This document shows positions 6,767 to 14,197 of a DNA stretch of 16,941 nucleotides, piece by piece. Where the stretch lies: assembly GCA_040380145.1 (NCBI GenBank), contig JBEIJQ010000066.1:1-16941 (forward strand), given 5' to 3'. Origin of the DNA: JBEIJQ01 sp040380145 (lineage in GTDB: Bacteria > Bacteroidota > Bacteroidia > Chitinophagales > Saprospiraceae). The first letter of the stretch is position 1. Every line of letters starts with the position of its first letter. Below the pieces are notes generated by a model. The model saw only the letters and a list, made by a program, of their open reading frames with translations, had not been told where the DNA came from and searched no databases. Position numbers and translations under genes: made by a program.

Positions 6767-8260
6767 TCAACGCAGGCCGAGGTGGCGGATCGAGGTCACG
6801 CAGATCACCATGAAGCCGCCGGCGTACATCAGTTGGAAGAGGGTGTATTTGTACTCGCCCTCCATGAGCGCGGCCCAAAAAGTGGCGAAAAAGGCCATCG
6901 CCAACAGGCCTTCCGCGATCGTCACCCAGCTCAATTTGCCGCTGAGGTACTTGTTCTGTTTGAACGAATCCGACAGCGAAACGATGTTGAACTTCGGTGT
7001 GCGCACGAAGGCCGATTTTTTGCCCATCCATCCTTGGACGACCGCCACCGTATTGTGCAGCGACATGCCGATGTTCATCGCGGTGAACAGCGGAAAAAAG
7101 GCGGCGAACCGCAAGAAACGCTGGAACCAATTGAGGTTTTGGTGGAGCGTTTCGACATGGGTGGTGTAATAAATGTAGCACAAAATGGCCATCGAGGCAT
7201 AGAACACCGGCAGGTAGCGGATGTCGAAGGCCGGCAGGTAATCGCGCAGGAAAAACAGCGGGATGTTGAGCATGGCCATCAGAAACACCGTCACGAACAG
7301 CGTACTGCCCAGCAGGTGGAGCGAGGCGTGCACCTTTTTGCTCAGCGGTATGTCGGCGTTCCAGACCACGGGCAGCATTTTGCGGGCCGTTTCGGCACCG
7401 CCCTTCATCCAGCGGAATTGCTGGGACTTGAAGCCGTTCATTTCGGCGGGCAATTCTCCCGGGGAAGTGAAGGCCTCCACGAATTCGATCTTCCAGTCCT
7501 TCAACTGGGCGCGATAACTGAGGTCGAGGTCTTCCGTCAGCGTATCGGCTTCCCAGCCGCCGGCATCGTCGATGGTGGTGCGGCGCCACATCCCGCCCGT
7601 GCCGTTGAACTGCAGCAGGCAGTCGCCCGAAAAGCGGCCCATCTGCTCCACGGTGAAGTGCACGTCGAGCTGGAAAGCCTGCAGGCGGGTCAGCATGGAA
7701 TACCGTTGGTTGAGGTGTTCCCAGCGCGTCTGCACCACACCGACTTTGGGGTCGTTGAGGAAATAGGGCACCATCCGCAACAAAAAGTCCGTGTGGGGCA
7801 GAAAATCGGCGTCGAAAATGGCGATGAACTCGCCCTTCGCCACCTTCAAGCCTTCGGACAGCGCGCCGGCCTTGAACCCTTTGCGGTCTTCGCGGCGGAT
7901 CTGTTCGATCAGAAAGCCCTTGGCCTGGTATTCTGCCACTTTTTTGGCCGTGATCTCGATCGACTCGTCGGTCGAATCGTCCAGCACCTGGATCTCGAGC
8001 CGGTCTTTGGGGTATTCCAGGCTGCAGATGCAGTCGATCAGGCGATCCATCACGTACATCTCGTTGTACACGGGCAACTGCACCGTGACCATCGGCAGGT
8101 CGGGCGCGCCGGGGTTGAGAGGCTTGGGCATGTGCTCGGGACCGCGGCGCTTGTTGCGCCGGTAAAAGAGCAACAATTGGAGCTGTCCCAAACTGAAAAC
8201 GGTGATGATGAAAAGGAGTATCGTGTAAATACCCGCTACGACAATGGCCAGAGTGTGCAT
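6767..8260 (-). CDS. Processive GT2 glycosyltransferase (cellulose/mannan synthase-like), membrane
   Basis: The 497-aa protein has an N-terminal membrane helix (about 4-33), a cytoplasmic GT2 catalytic domain and four or five C-terminal membrane helices (about 315-340, 350-367, 383-400, 446-466, 472-490). Catalytic signatures are VTVQLPVYNE (58-67), QVLDDSTDE (91-99), the DxD of IFDADF (148-153), LTEDLDLSYR (241-250) with the acceptor-side TED, and QQFRW (280-284), the QxxRW motif of processive synthases. It therefore probably polymerises a beta-linked glycan from a nucleotide sugar while exporting it; Bacteroidota homologues are close to plant CslA-like glucomannan synthases, but the sugar cannot be read here. 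The start at 8260 leaves the membrane helix at the N-terminus; upstream in-frame codons run into the DPM1-like gene. It lies 67 nt after that gene without its own promoter element, so co-transcription is likely. Confidence 0.92.
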   Translation of the reverse strand: MHTLAIVVAGIYTILLFIITVFSLGQLQLLLFYRRNKRRGPEHMPKPLNPGAPDLPMVTVQLPVYNEMYVMDRLIDCICSLEYPKDRLEIQVLDDSTDESIEITAKKVAEYQAKGFLIEQIRREDRKGFKAGALSEGLKVAKGEFIAIFDADFLPHTDFLLRMVPYFLNDPKVGVVQTRWEHLNQRYSMLTRLQAFQLDVHFTVEQMGRFSGDCLLQFNGTGGMWRRTTIDDAGGWEADTLTEDLDLSYRAQLKDWKIEFVEAFTSPGELPAEMNGFKSQQFRWMKGGAETARKMLPVVWNADIPLSKKVHASLHLLGSTLFVTVFLMAMLNIPLFFLRDYLPAFDIRYLPVFYASMAILCYIYYTTHVETLHQNLNWFQRFLRFAAFFPLFTAMNIGMSLHNTVAVVQGWMGKKSAFVRTPKFNIVSLSDSFKQNKYLSGKLSWVTIAEGLLAMAFFATFWAALMEGEYKYTLFQLMYAGGFMVICVTSIRHLGLR

Positions 8261-8327
8261 GTGTACTGTGAAATGATGGATGAGAAGGCTTTCCGCTCTG
8301 TGTTTGTCAAAAACAACACTTTTGCGG

Positions 8328-9014
8328 TCAAATATTTTTGAAAATGGTCCAAAGAATTTTTTTTCCTGCCAAAAAAGACCCGCGCAGCGTGCCCGAGATC
8401 TTGGATTCCCCGATGCGCCGCCGGTAGCTGACCGGCACTTCGCAACAGACCAGCCCCGCCTTGGCGGCCTTGACCTGCATTTCCACCGTCCACCCATAAT
8501 CGCGGTCTTGCATTCCGAGCGACAGGAGCTTGTCGAACCGGATGGCGCGGAACGGGCCGAGGTCGGTGAAACGGTATCCAAAAAAGGTGCGGATGAGCGT
8601 GGTGGCCAATCGGTTGCCGAAAACCTGTTGGGGCTGCAGGGAGCCTTTTTCGCTGTTGCCGAGGGTACGGGAACCGATCACGAGGTCGGCCCGGCCTTCC
8701 ACGATGGGCGCCACCACGGCGGGCAGTTCCTCGGGGCGGTCGGAATAATCGCCGTCGAGGAACACGACGATGTCCGGCTTTTCGGTTTTTCCACAAAGGA
8801 ATTCGATGCCTTTCAGGCAGGCGTTTCCGTAGCCGCGCATCGGTTGTTCGACCACGGTGGCACCGGCCCGACGGGCCTCGGCGGCCGTGGCATCGGTGCT
8901 GTTGTTGTCGCAGACCACCACATCGCGGACAAGGGCGCGCGGGATGTCGCGCACCACTTTTCCCACGGCACTTTCTTCGTTGAAAGCCGGGACGATCACA
9001 TCGATCAACGGCAT
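8328..9014 (-). CDS. GT2 glycosyltransferase, DPM1-like (polyprenyl-phosphate sugar transferase type)
   Basis: The 228-aa protein is a single soluble GT-A domain without C-terminal membrane helices. It has DVIVPAFNEE (5-14), the nucleotide-binding DNNSTD (36-41), the metal-binding FLDGDYSD (85-92), IGSR (113-116), FTDLGPFRAI (149-158) and DYGWTVEMQVKAAKAG (172-187), followed by EVPVSYRRRIGESKISGT. This layout is typical of dolichyl/undecaprenyl-phosphate glycosyltransferases, which move a sugar from a nucleotide donor to a lipid carrier on the cytoplasmic face. The ATG at 9014 places the GT2 motif at the usual distance; a TTG three codons upstream is possible. It precedes the processive GT2 gene, and the pair probably serves cell-surface polysaccharide or glycolipid synthesis. 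Donor and acceptor are undetermined. Confidence 0.9.
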   Translation of the reverse strand: MPLIDVIVPAFNEESAVGKVVRDIPRALVRDVVVCDNNSTDATAAEARRAGATVVEQPMRGYGNACLKGIEFLCGKTEKPDIVVFLDGDYSDRPEELPAVVAPIVEGRADLVIGSRTLGNSEKGSLQPQQVFGNRLATTLIRTFFGYRFTDLGPFRAIRFDKLLSLGMQDRDYGWTVEMQVKAAKAGLVCCEVPVSYRRRIGESKISGTLRGSFLAGKKILWTIFKNI

Positions 9015-9045
9015 GGTCTGCAAGGTGTTTTTACGGTTTGCGGCA

Positions 9046-9053
9046 CAAAATTA
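9046..9053 (-). promoter_or_regulatory. -7 element (TAATTTTG) for the two-gene GT2 unit
   Basis: The minus strand reads TAATTTTG, matching TAnnTTTG, 31 nt upstream of the ATG at 9014. No TTG is seen 19-23 nt further upstream. It lies after the MbnP-like gene stop codon, so the GT2 pair can be expressed on its own. Confidence 0.4.
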
Positions 9054-9134
9054 ACCCGTATTGCGAAATGGGCTTATATGGAAAAGAAAATCCTTGAAGA
9101 TCAGTTGTGTATTTCTTTTTTCCCAAAAAAGCTG

Positions 9135-9947
9135 TCAAGGTATGTAGGTCTGGAAGCAATCCGCGGCGTTGAGGTGCAGTTTGTCCACGATCGTTTCCGG
9201 GGCATCGTTCCGAAAAGAAATGCCGGAAAACAAGCGGGAGCAGTCGAACCGTAGGCCGATCCGGGCGTCCGCCCCGTCGGCGAGGACCAGGCTTTGGGGC
9301 AGCGCCAGATCGAACGGCACCAATTGTGCGTCGCCGTACAGCGCAATGGTGCGGGCGAGGGAGTCGCCGAACAGACGGATTTCCGGCCGCAGGAAGGTAT
9401 GGCCCTCCGCCTCGGAACGATACATCCCGCGCGGATGGAGCGCCGACAGCGGGTGCGCCGCCGGCAGGTTCCCGTCGTGGTGGTTGGCCGCTGGGAAAAC
9501 GCCCAGGTAAAACCGCACCCGTTCAAAGGTGCCCGTGGACGAAACATCCCCGAAATCCGCCAACAAGGTGCCGGGATCGGCCGACACAAAACTGTTGGGC
9601 ACAACCACCGGCCCGTTCGCAGTGGAAAGGGAAAGTTTGTTGGAGACCCGCATTTCGCTGCCGTCGCCCCGCACCAGCCTCAGATCGGAGAGCAGGTAGG
9701 GCATGGAAAGCACTTGGATCGTGTCGCCCGAATCCGACACATAGGGAAGTCCGAGCGCAAAAGGAAGGGTATCGCCGTTTTGGACGAACACATGCGACAG
9801 TTCCGCCTGCATCCGATAATACAGGCAGCAGCAGTTCCGGTCCGCCTCCGCATCGTAATTGCGGGCACGGGGATCCAGACAGCCTTCTTTGCCTCGGTAG
9901 CAGGCGGCCATCGAACAGAGTGCGGCCAAAAGAAACAGCGTGCGCAT
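9135..9947 (-). CDS. MbnP-like lipoprotein
   Basis: The start at 9947 gives a 270-aa protein with a lipoprotein signal, MRTLFLLAALCSMAAC, so Cys16 is the likely lipidated residue in the outer or inner membrane. Right after it comes GCLDPRARNYDAEADRNCCCLY (22-43), a variant of the GCxDPxAxNYDxxA...C motif common in Bacteroidota surface proteins, here with three adjacent Cys. The rest resembles the MbnP family: a beta-sandwich with MPYLLSDLRLVRGDGS, VRFYLGVFPAANHHDGN, AAHPLSALHPRGMY and a GHTFLRPEIRLFG strand, where the HPL...MY block is typical. MbnP proteins work with the di-haem enzyme MbnH and bind copper via an oxidised tryptophan; no MbnH gene is in the window, so the copper role is not supported here. 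The start sits only 4 nt from a TATCTTTG promoter element. Confidence 0.72.
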   Translation of the reverse strand: MRTLFLLAALCSMAACYRGKEGCLDPRARNYDAEADRNCCCLYYRMQAELSHVFVQNGDTLPFALGLPYVSDSGDTIQVLSMPYLLSDLRLVRGDGSEMRVSNKLSLSTANGPVVVPNSFVSADPGTLLADFGDVSSTGTFERVRFYLGVFPAANHHDGNLPAAHPLSALHPRGMYRSEAEGHTFLRPEIRLFGDSLARTIALYGDAQLVPFDLALPQSLVLADGADARIGLRFDCSRLFSGISFRNDAPETIVDKLHLNAADCFQTYIP

Positions 9948-9951
9948 GCCG

Positions 9952-9959
9952 CAAAGATA
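9952..9959 (-). promoter_or_regulatory. -7 element (TATCTTTG) abutting the MbnP-like gene start
   Basis: The minus strand reads TATCTTTG, then 4 nt, then the ATG at 9947. If this is the -7 element, transcription starts at or within a few bases of the start codon, giving a leaderless or near-leaderless mRNA. A downstream start is unlikely because the lipoprotein signal would be lost. Confidence 0.5.
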
Positions 9960-10017
9960 GTGTCCGTCGGATTGACATGGGGCGGATTCTCTGCCGGTGT
10001 ATTTTCCTTTTTCGGAA

Positions 10018-10050
10018 AAAAAACGGCCGATCCGAAACCGGCCGTTTTTT
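10018..10050. terminator. Bidirectional hairpin with T-tails between divergent genes
   Basis: Six A plus CGGCCG (10018-10029) and CGGCCG plus six T (10039-10050) form a perfect 12-bp stem around a 9-nt loop, with T-tracts in both orientations. The form is a strong factor-independent terminator, yet it lies between the divergent MbnP-like and epimerase genes rather than after a gene. Confidence 0.65.
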
Positions 10051-10114
10051 GCCCCGAAAATCCCCTCGGGCACGAAACGCCGTCCCCCATGGAGTTACAT
10101 TGGGCCGACTGGGT

Positions 10115-10122
10115 TATTTTTG
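10115..10122 (+). promoter_or_regulatory. -7 element (TATTTTTG) upstream of the epimerase gene
   Basis: TATTTTTG matches TAnnTTTG and ends 17 nt before the ATG at 10140, so the leader would be about 10 nt. A TTG lies only 12 nt upstream, too close for the usual -33 position. Confidence 0.4.
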
Positions 10123-10139
10123 GGCCTCATTAGGGAAAA

Positions 10140-11126
10140 ATGGCCCATCTGCCCCAACGAACACTCCTCCTGACCGGTGCCGCCGGTTTCATCGGCCACC
10201 ACCTGTCGCTGCGCCTGCTGGCGGAGGGCTATGCCGTGGTGGGCACCGACAACCTGATGGCCGACGACAACCTCGTCTTCAAAACGGAGCGATTGCGCCA
10301 ACTGGAACGGCAACAGGATTTTGTTTTCCGTCGCCTCGATCTCAACGACGGCCCCAGCATGGAGCGCCTGTTCGAGGATTTTTCCTTCCACAAGATCGTG
10401 CACCTCGGCGCCAGGACAGGCGTCCGGCCCTCGCTGTTGGATCCACTGGGCTACCTCGACGCCAATGTGCGGGGCACGGGCGCGGTGCTCGACCTGGCGC
10501 GCGAACACGCCGTGCCGCATGTGATCTTCGCTTCCAGTTCGTCGGTGTACGGCGATTCGCCGGAACAGCCTTTTTCGGAGGACCAGCCGGCCAACCGCCC
10601 GATTTCGGTGTACGCGGCCACCAAAAAATCCGCCGAGATGCTGGCTTTCAGCTATGCCCAAGGATTCGGTCTGCCGTTGACGGGGCTGCGCTTTTTCACC
10701 GTGTACGGTCCGTGGAACCGCCGCGACATGGCGGTTTTCCGCTTTTTGGAGGCCCTGCGCACCGGTGGGGAAATCGCTTTGTTCAACGAAGGCCGCTCCC
10801 TGCGGGATTTCACTTTCGTGGAGGACATCGCCGAGGCCATCGTGCGCCTCGTGGCGGCTCCTCCGCCCATGGGCCCGCCGCCGTTCGAACTGTTCAACAT
10901 CGGCTACGGTCGGCCCCGCGATCTTTTTTCCCTGGTGCAGATATTGTCCGAAGAAACCGGTCTGCCGGCCCGGATCCGATTGGAGGCGGCCCAGCCCGGC
11001 GATGTGGAGTCCACCTGGGCGGATACCCGCCGCTTGGAGGCCCGCATCGGTTTCAAGCCCCGCCATTCCCTCGAAGAAGGCCTGAAAAAAACCGTGGATT
11101 GGTACAAAACGCTCCCGACAAAATGA
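10140..11126 (+). CDS. NAD-dependent epimerase/dehydratase (UDP-glucuronate 4-epimerase-like SDR)
   Basis: The 328-aa protein is an extended short-chain dehydrogenase. It has the Rossmann motif TGAAGFIG (12-19), GTDNL (35-39) after the second strand, HLGARTGVRPSL (88-99), the Ser region FASSSSVYGDS (130-140), catalytic YAATK (Tyr158, Lys162), RFFTVYGPWNRRDMA (184-198), DFTFVEDI (223-230) and QPGDVESTWAD near the C-terminus. RFFTVYGPW..RDMA and QPGDV..T.AD are hallmarks of the UDP-glucuronate 4-epimerase/CapI group, so it probably interconverts UDP-GlcA and UDP-GalA or a close sugar nucleotide in the cytoplasm. The family usually has GRPDMA where this has NRRDMA. It would supply precursors for surface polysaccharide, consistent with the nearby GT2 genes, though they are not in one operon. 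Specificity is uncertain. Confidence 0.9.
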   Translation: MAHLPQRTLLLTGAAGFIGHHLSLRLLAEGYAVVGTDNLMADDNLVFKTERLRQLERQQDFVFRRLDLNDGPSMERLFEDFSFHKIVHLGARTGVRPSLLDPLGYLDANVRGTGAVLDLAREHAVPHVIFASSSSVYGDSPEQPFSEDQPANRPISVYAATKKSAEMLAFSYAQGFGLPLTGLRFFTVYGPWNRRDMAVFRFLEALRTGGEIALFNEGRSLRDFTFVEDIAEAIVRLVAAPPPMGPPPFELFNIGYGRPRDLFSLVQILSEETGLPARIRLEAAQPGDVESTWADTRRLEARIGFKPRHSLEEGLKKTVDWYKTLPTK

Positions 11127-11130
11127 TCCC

Positions 11131-11161
11131 GGACCGAACGCTTGCGGCGGCGTCCTTTTTT
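11131..11161 (+). terminator. Possible terminator after the epimerase gene
   Basis: GGAC...GTCC with an inner CGC/GCG pairing (11131-11155) is followed by TTTTTT (11156-11161), starting 5 nt after the stop. The stem is interrupted by an internal loop, so it is weaker than the others in the window. Confidence 0.4.
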
Positions 11162-11180
11162 CAAGTATTTTTTTCTAAAT

Positions 11181-11220
11181 TTTTTTATAAAAAAATAAAA
11201 ATCAGTTTTTTATAAAAAAA
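11181..11220. repeat. Two direct copies of TTTTTTATAAAAAAA upstream of the DHFR gene
   Basis: The 15-mer TTTTTTATAAAAAAA is at 11181-11195 and again at 11206-11220, 25 bp apart and each nearly self-complementary. The second ends 13 nt before the DHFR start codon. The stretch 11156-11220 is almost pure A/T in a GC-rich region and holds no perfect TAnnTTTG element. Confidence 0.6.
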
Positions 11221-11233
11221 CAAGTTGCTTCCC

Positions 11234-11737
11234 ATGCTGTTGTCCGCCATAGTTGCCATGAACGCCGAAAGAGCCATTGGGCAGAACGGGGCCATTCCGT
11301 GGCATTTGCCCGTCGATCTGAAGTATTTCAAGGCGACCACCACGGGCCATTGCGTGCTGATGGGCCGCAAGACCTGGGAGTCGCTGGGGCGGCCGTTGCC
11401 GAACCGCCCCAACATCGTGGTCACGAGGCAGACGGGACTTTCGCTGCCCAGTTGCACGGTGGTGAACAGCCTGTCGGCGGCCATTGCCGTGGCCCGCGAT
11501 CTGGGCGAAACGGAGGCGTTCGTGATCGGCGGCGGCGAGTTGTACCGCGAGGCGTTGCCCCTGCTCGATCGGTTGTATGTGACCGAGGTGGATTGCCCGG
11601 CTCCGCGCGCGGACGTTTTTTTTCCGGACTGGGACGAACGGGAATGGATCCTCGAATCGCGTAATTTTTTTAAAAAAGACGAAAAAAATCCGTTCGATTG
11701 CGTATTTTCGTGTTGGACAAGAAACCGGCCCGCTTAG
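11234..11737 (+). CDS. folA: Dihydrofolate reductase
   Basis: This 167-aa protein reduces dihydrofolate to tetrahydrofolate with NADPH in the cytoplasm. It aligns along its length with E. coli FolA: AIVAMNAERAIGQNGAIPW (5-23), HLPVDLKYFK with the catalytic acid Asp28 and Phe32 (24-33), the NADPH-binding MGRKTWESLGRPLP (43-56), VIGGGELY (97-104), LYVTEVD (114-120) and FFPDWDEREW (129-138). Length is normal for the bacterial chromosomal enzyme. ATG at 11234 is preferred; a TTG three codons upstream is in frame. It is the first gene of a tight operon: the next gene starts 4 nt after its stop. No thymidylate synthase gene is adjacent in this window. Confidence 0.96.
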   Translation: MLLSAIVAMNAERAIGQNGAIPWHLPVDLKYFKATTTGHCVLMGRKTWESLGRPLPNRPNIVVTRQTGLSLPSCTVVNSLSAAIAVARDLGETEAFVIGGGELYREALPLLDRLYVTEVDCPAPRADVFFPDWDEREWILESRNFFKKDEKNPFDCVFSCWTRNRPA

Positions 11738-11740
11738 ACG

Positions 11741-12496
11741 GTGAAGCGTTTGCGCGCCCGTGATCGTTTCCTGTTTTTGTCCCATCGTTTATTCTGCGTC
11801 GTGCACAGTTATCGCCCATCCCGCTCCGACCTCGATCTGACGAGGGTGTTCTACCGGATCCATCCGGAGGATCTGCACGGCACCCGCTATTTTTTCGAGG
11901 CCAACGAGCACGCCTTGGATGTGCTAAACATCGAGGCTTATTTTCCCATTTTGGCGGCCTATGTGAACGCCCTTTTTTCGTTGGGCGATTTTGAAAAAAT
12001 GCAGCCCTACGCCGATCGGCTCCTGGAATTGTCGCTGACCGAAAACCTCTCGCTCGCGGACGGCGACGAGGATGTTTTCACCAAGACCCTTTTTCAAAAA
12101 TCCTATTCCCTGCTCCGGTTGAAGCAAACGGACCGGGCGGTGGAACTGGCGCGGCAGTTGTTGGGCATCGCGCCGGACAATCCCCGCAACGCCCGTCTGC
12201 TGCGCTTGGCCCTGGTGCTCCGGCGGCCGTTTCATCTGCAACTTTCCCTGGGTGCCGGGGCGGCCTTGGGGCTGTCGTACCTAGTCATGCTGGCGACCGG
12301 CATTTTGGTCGTGGAGCCTTATTTTCCGGAACATCTCGCTTGGTTCGGCCCGTTGTCCACGGGCATTTGGCAATCGGCCGTTTTTGCCGTGCTGGCCGGA
12401 TCGGCATTCCACCACTTGTCCGCTTGGCGGCAGACCGTGCTCGTGCGCCGGTCGGCGCGCGCCAAAGCGGCCCAAAAAGCCCGTTGGGCAAGCTGA
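11741..12496 (+). CDS. TPR-like membrane protein of unknown function (GTG start)
   Basis: The 251-aa frame begins with GTG at 11741, 4 nt after the dihydrofolate reductase stop; there is no in-frame ATG until the codon for Met87, so GTG is the best start, though a later GTG is possible. Residues about 66-99 (YFPILAAYVNALFSLGDFEKMQPYADRLLEL) and 113-146 (TKTLFQKSYSLLRLKQTDRAVELARQLLGI, followed by PDN) look like two TPR-type helical pairs. Two membrane helices follow (about 167-191 and 207-228), and the C-terminus is strongly basic (RRSARAKAAQKAR). The TPR part probably faces the cytoplasm, by the positive-inside rule applied to the basic tail. Its stop TGA shares its A with the next gene's ATG, indicating translational coupling. 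I do not recognise a characterised family. Confidence 0.82.
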   Translation: MKRLRARDRFLFLSHRLFCVVHSYRPSRSDLDLTRVFYRIHPEDLHGTRYFFEANEHALDVLNIEAYFPILAAYVNALFSLGDFEKMQPYADRLLELSLTENLSLADGDEDVFTKTLFQKSYSLLRLKQTDRAVELARQLLGIAPDNPRNARLLRLALVLRRPFHLQLSLGAGAALGLSYLVMLATGILVVEPYFPEHLAWFGPLSTGIWQSAVFAVLAGSAFHHLSAWRQTVLVRRSARAKAAQKARWAS

Positions 12497-12885
12497 TGGC
12501 GCTTCCGGACAATCCGATGTCGGCAGAAAGGAACCTGCGCGCCGTCCAGGTACAGCTTGCGGTGGTGGCCGTTCTGGCGGCGCTTTACGCCTTTTACCGG
12601 GCCGAAGCCCTGCTGTGGGGAGCCGTCGGACTGGGGATTTCCTTTGTGGCCCTGCCCGCCTGGGGGCGATTGTTTGCCCGTGGCTGGGAGCGTTTGGGGC
12701 ATTTGTTGGGGAAAATCAACGGCACGGTCCTGTTGGCGGTCCTGTTTTTTTTCATCCTGTTGCCGGTGGCACTGCTATACCGCCTGAAGCGGCGCGACAC
12801 GCTTTTTTTGCGGCGGCCGGAGGGCACGCTCTGGCAAGAGCGCGGCGGCAAGATCTCGCCCGGGGATCTCGAGCATCCCTGGTGA
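12496..12885 (+). CDS. Small membrane protein resembling SxtJ family
   Basis: The ATG at 12496 overlaps the upstream TGA by one base (TGATG), which fixes the start and gives 129 aa. It has three hydrophobic segments (about 20-34, 38-55, 74-96), then a basic, polar tail. The third segment, with LLGKINGTVLLAVLFFFIL followed by LPVALLYRLKRRDTLFLRR, resembles the SxtJ pattern in which the last helix ends in a P-hydrophobic-R-x-x-x-(R/K)D-x-L motif, and the following TLWQ fits that family's conserved W. SxtJ proteins usually accompany a carbamoyltransferase and a DUF5989 protein; none is present here, so family membership rests on the sequence pattern alone. It is coupled to the TPR membrane protein and the two may act together. 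The function is unknown. Confidence 0.75.
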   Translation: MALPDNPMSAERNLRAVQVQLAVVAVLAALYAFYRAEALLWGAVGLGISFVALPAWGRLFARGWERLGHLLGKINGTVLLAVLFFFILLPVALLYRLKRRDTLFLRRPEGTLWQERGGKISPGDLEHPW

Positions 12886-12907
12886 CCGCGCATTCCGTTT
12901 TCCGTCG

Positions 12908-12915
12908 TACTTTTG
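12908..12915 (+). promoter_or_regulatory. -7 element (TACTTTTG) and leader of the trans-sulfuration gene
   Basis: TACTTTTG matches TAnnTTTG. The leader would run from about 12922 to 12984 and contains a 7-bp hairpin (12931-12937 with 12941-12947, two G-T pairs, loop CAA) and the TTTTTCGGAAAAA repeat just before the ATG. No known methionine-related riboswitch consensus is visible. Confidence 0.4.
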
Positions 12916-12984
12916 CCGCGCGCCGATGGGGTCCTTTCAAGAGGGACGCCGGTGCAATGACTGTTTTTCGGAAAAACCGTTTTT

Positions 12985-14124
12985 ATGAAATTCGCTACTA
13001 AGCTGATCCACGCCGGTGTAGAGCCGGATCCCTCCACCGGAGCGGTGATGACGCCCATTTTTCAGACCTCCACCTATGTGCAGGACGGACCGGGCAACCA
13101 CAAGGGCTATGAATACGCCCGCACCCAGAACCCCACCCGTACCCAATTGCAGAACAACCTGGCCGCGCTCGAAAACGGTCGGCACGCCTTCTGCTTTGCC
13201 AGCGGCATGGCGGCGATCGACACGGTGATCAAAACCCTGTCGCCCGGCGATGAAGTGATTTCGGTCAACGATCTGTACGGAGGCACTTATCGGCTTTTCG
13301 TGCGCGTATATGCCAAATACGGCATCCGCTTCCGCTTCGTGGACATGTACCGGGCCGAAAACCTCGAGCAGCACCTCACGCCGCAGACCAAACTGGTCTG
13401 GATCGAAACGCCCACGAACCCGATGCTCAACATCGTGGACATCGCCGCGGTATCGGCCATTGCCCACCGCCACGGCGCAAAAGTGTGCGTGGACAACACC
13501 TTCGCTTCCCCCTATCTCCAGACGCCGCTCGATTTGGGCGCCGACATCGTGGTGCATTCCGCCACGAAATACCTCGGCGGCCACTCCGATGTGGTGCACG
13601 GCTGCGTGATCGTCAACGACGAACACCTCGCCGCCGACCTGAAATTCCTGCAGAACGCGGCCGGCGCCGTGCCCGGGCCGCAGGATTGTTTCCTGATCCT
13701 CCGCGGCATCAAGACCCTGCACCTGCGGGTACAGCGCTCGTGCGACAACGCCCGGGTGCTCGCCGAATGGCTGCGCACGCATCCGGCGGTGGACCGGGTG
13801 TACTACCCCGGATTTGCCGACCATCCGGGCCACGCGACCGCCCAACGGCAGATGCGGGATTTCGGCGGGATGGTTTCCTTTACCCTGCGCAACGACACCC
13901 TGGAAGCCGCGGCGGCGGTCCTGCGCAAGACCGAATTGTTCTACTGCGCCGAATCGCTCGGCGGCGTGGAATCGCTGATCGGCCACCCCGCTTCTATGAC
14001 CCACGCCTCCATCCCCGCCGAGGAACGCTTGAAGATCGGCCTCACCGACTCGCTCATCCGCCTCAGCGTGGGCGTCGAGGATGTGGACGACCTGCGCGAA
14101 GACCTCGCACGGGCTTTGGCTTGA
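12985..14124 (+). CDS. Cystathionine gamma-synthase/lyase-type PLP enzyme
   Basis: The 379-aa protein is a fold-type I PLP enzyme of the Cys/Met metabolism (trans-sulfuration) family. Visible residues are YEYARTQNPTR (42-52; Tyr and Arg contact the PLP phosphate of the neighbouring subunit), FASGMAA (71-77), DLYGGTYRLF with ring-stacking Tyr98, VDNTFASPYLQ with Asp170 binding the PLP nitrogen, SATKYLGGHSD with Schiff-base Lys195, and SLGGVESLIGHPASMTHAS followed by LIRLSVGVEDVDDL, whose Arg binds the substrate carboxylate. The protein is full length and cytoplasmic. Synthase (O-acylhomoserine plus cysteine to cystathionine) and lyase (cystathionine to cysteine) cannot be told apart by eye; Val and Glu in SLGGVES occur in cystathionine gamma-synthase of E. 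coli, whereas the human lyase has SLGGFES. No other methionine or cysteine genes are adjacent. Confidence 0.93.
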   Translation: MKFATKLIHAGVEPDPSTGAVMTPIFQTSTYVQDGPGNHKGYEYARTQNPTRTQLQNNLAALENGRHAFCFASGMAAIDTVIKTLSPGDEVISVNDLYGGTYRLFVRVYAKYGIRFRFVDMYRAENLEQHLTPQTKLVWIETPTNPMLNIVDIAAVSAIAHRHGAKVCVDNTFASPYLQTPLDLGADIVVHSATKYLGGHSDVVHGCVIVNDEHLAADLKFLQNAAGAVPGPQDCFLILRGIKTLHLRVQRSCDNARVLAEWLRTHPAVDRVYYPGFADHPGHATAQRQMRDFGGMVSFTLRNDTLEAAAAVLRKTELFYCAESLGGVESLIGHPASMTHASIPAEERLKIGLTDSLIRLSVGVEDVDDLREDLARALA

Positions 14125-14197
14125 TTTTTTTGGAAAAAAAGGGCAGGCCCCGACCTTTTCGATGGCCTCGACGACTGCCCGCGCACAACGTGCCGAC

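Noticed and set aside
9680..10090. 136-codon minus-strand frame over the MbnP-like start and divergent gap
   Set aside because: It runs through the terminator hairpin and promoter, and overlaps the lipoprotein gene in another frame without any motif.
12916..12984. Methionine-related riboswitch (SAM-II type) in the leader of the trans-sulfuration gene
   Set aside because: The leader has only a weak 7-bp hairpin with two G-T pairs, and I could not match the SAM-II conserved core or pseudoknot.
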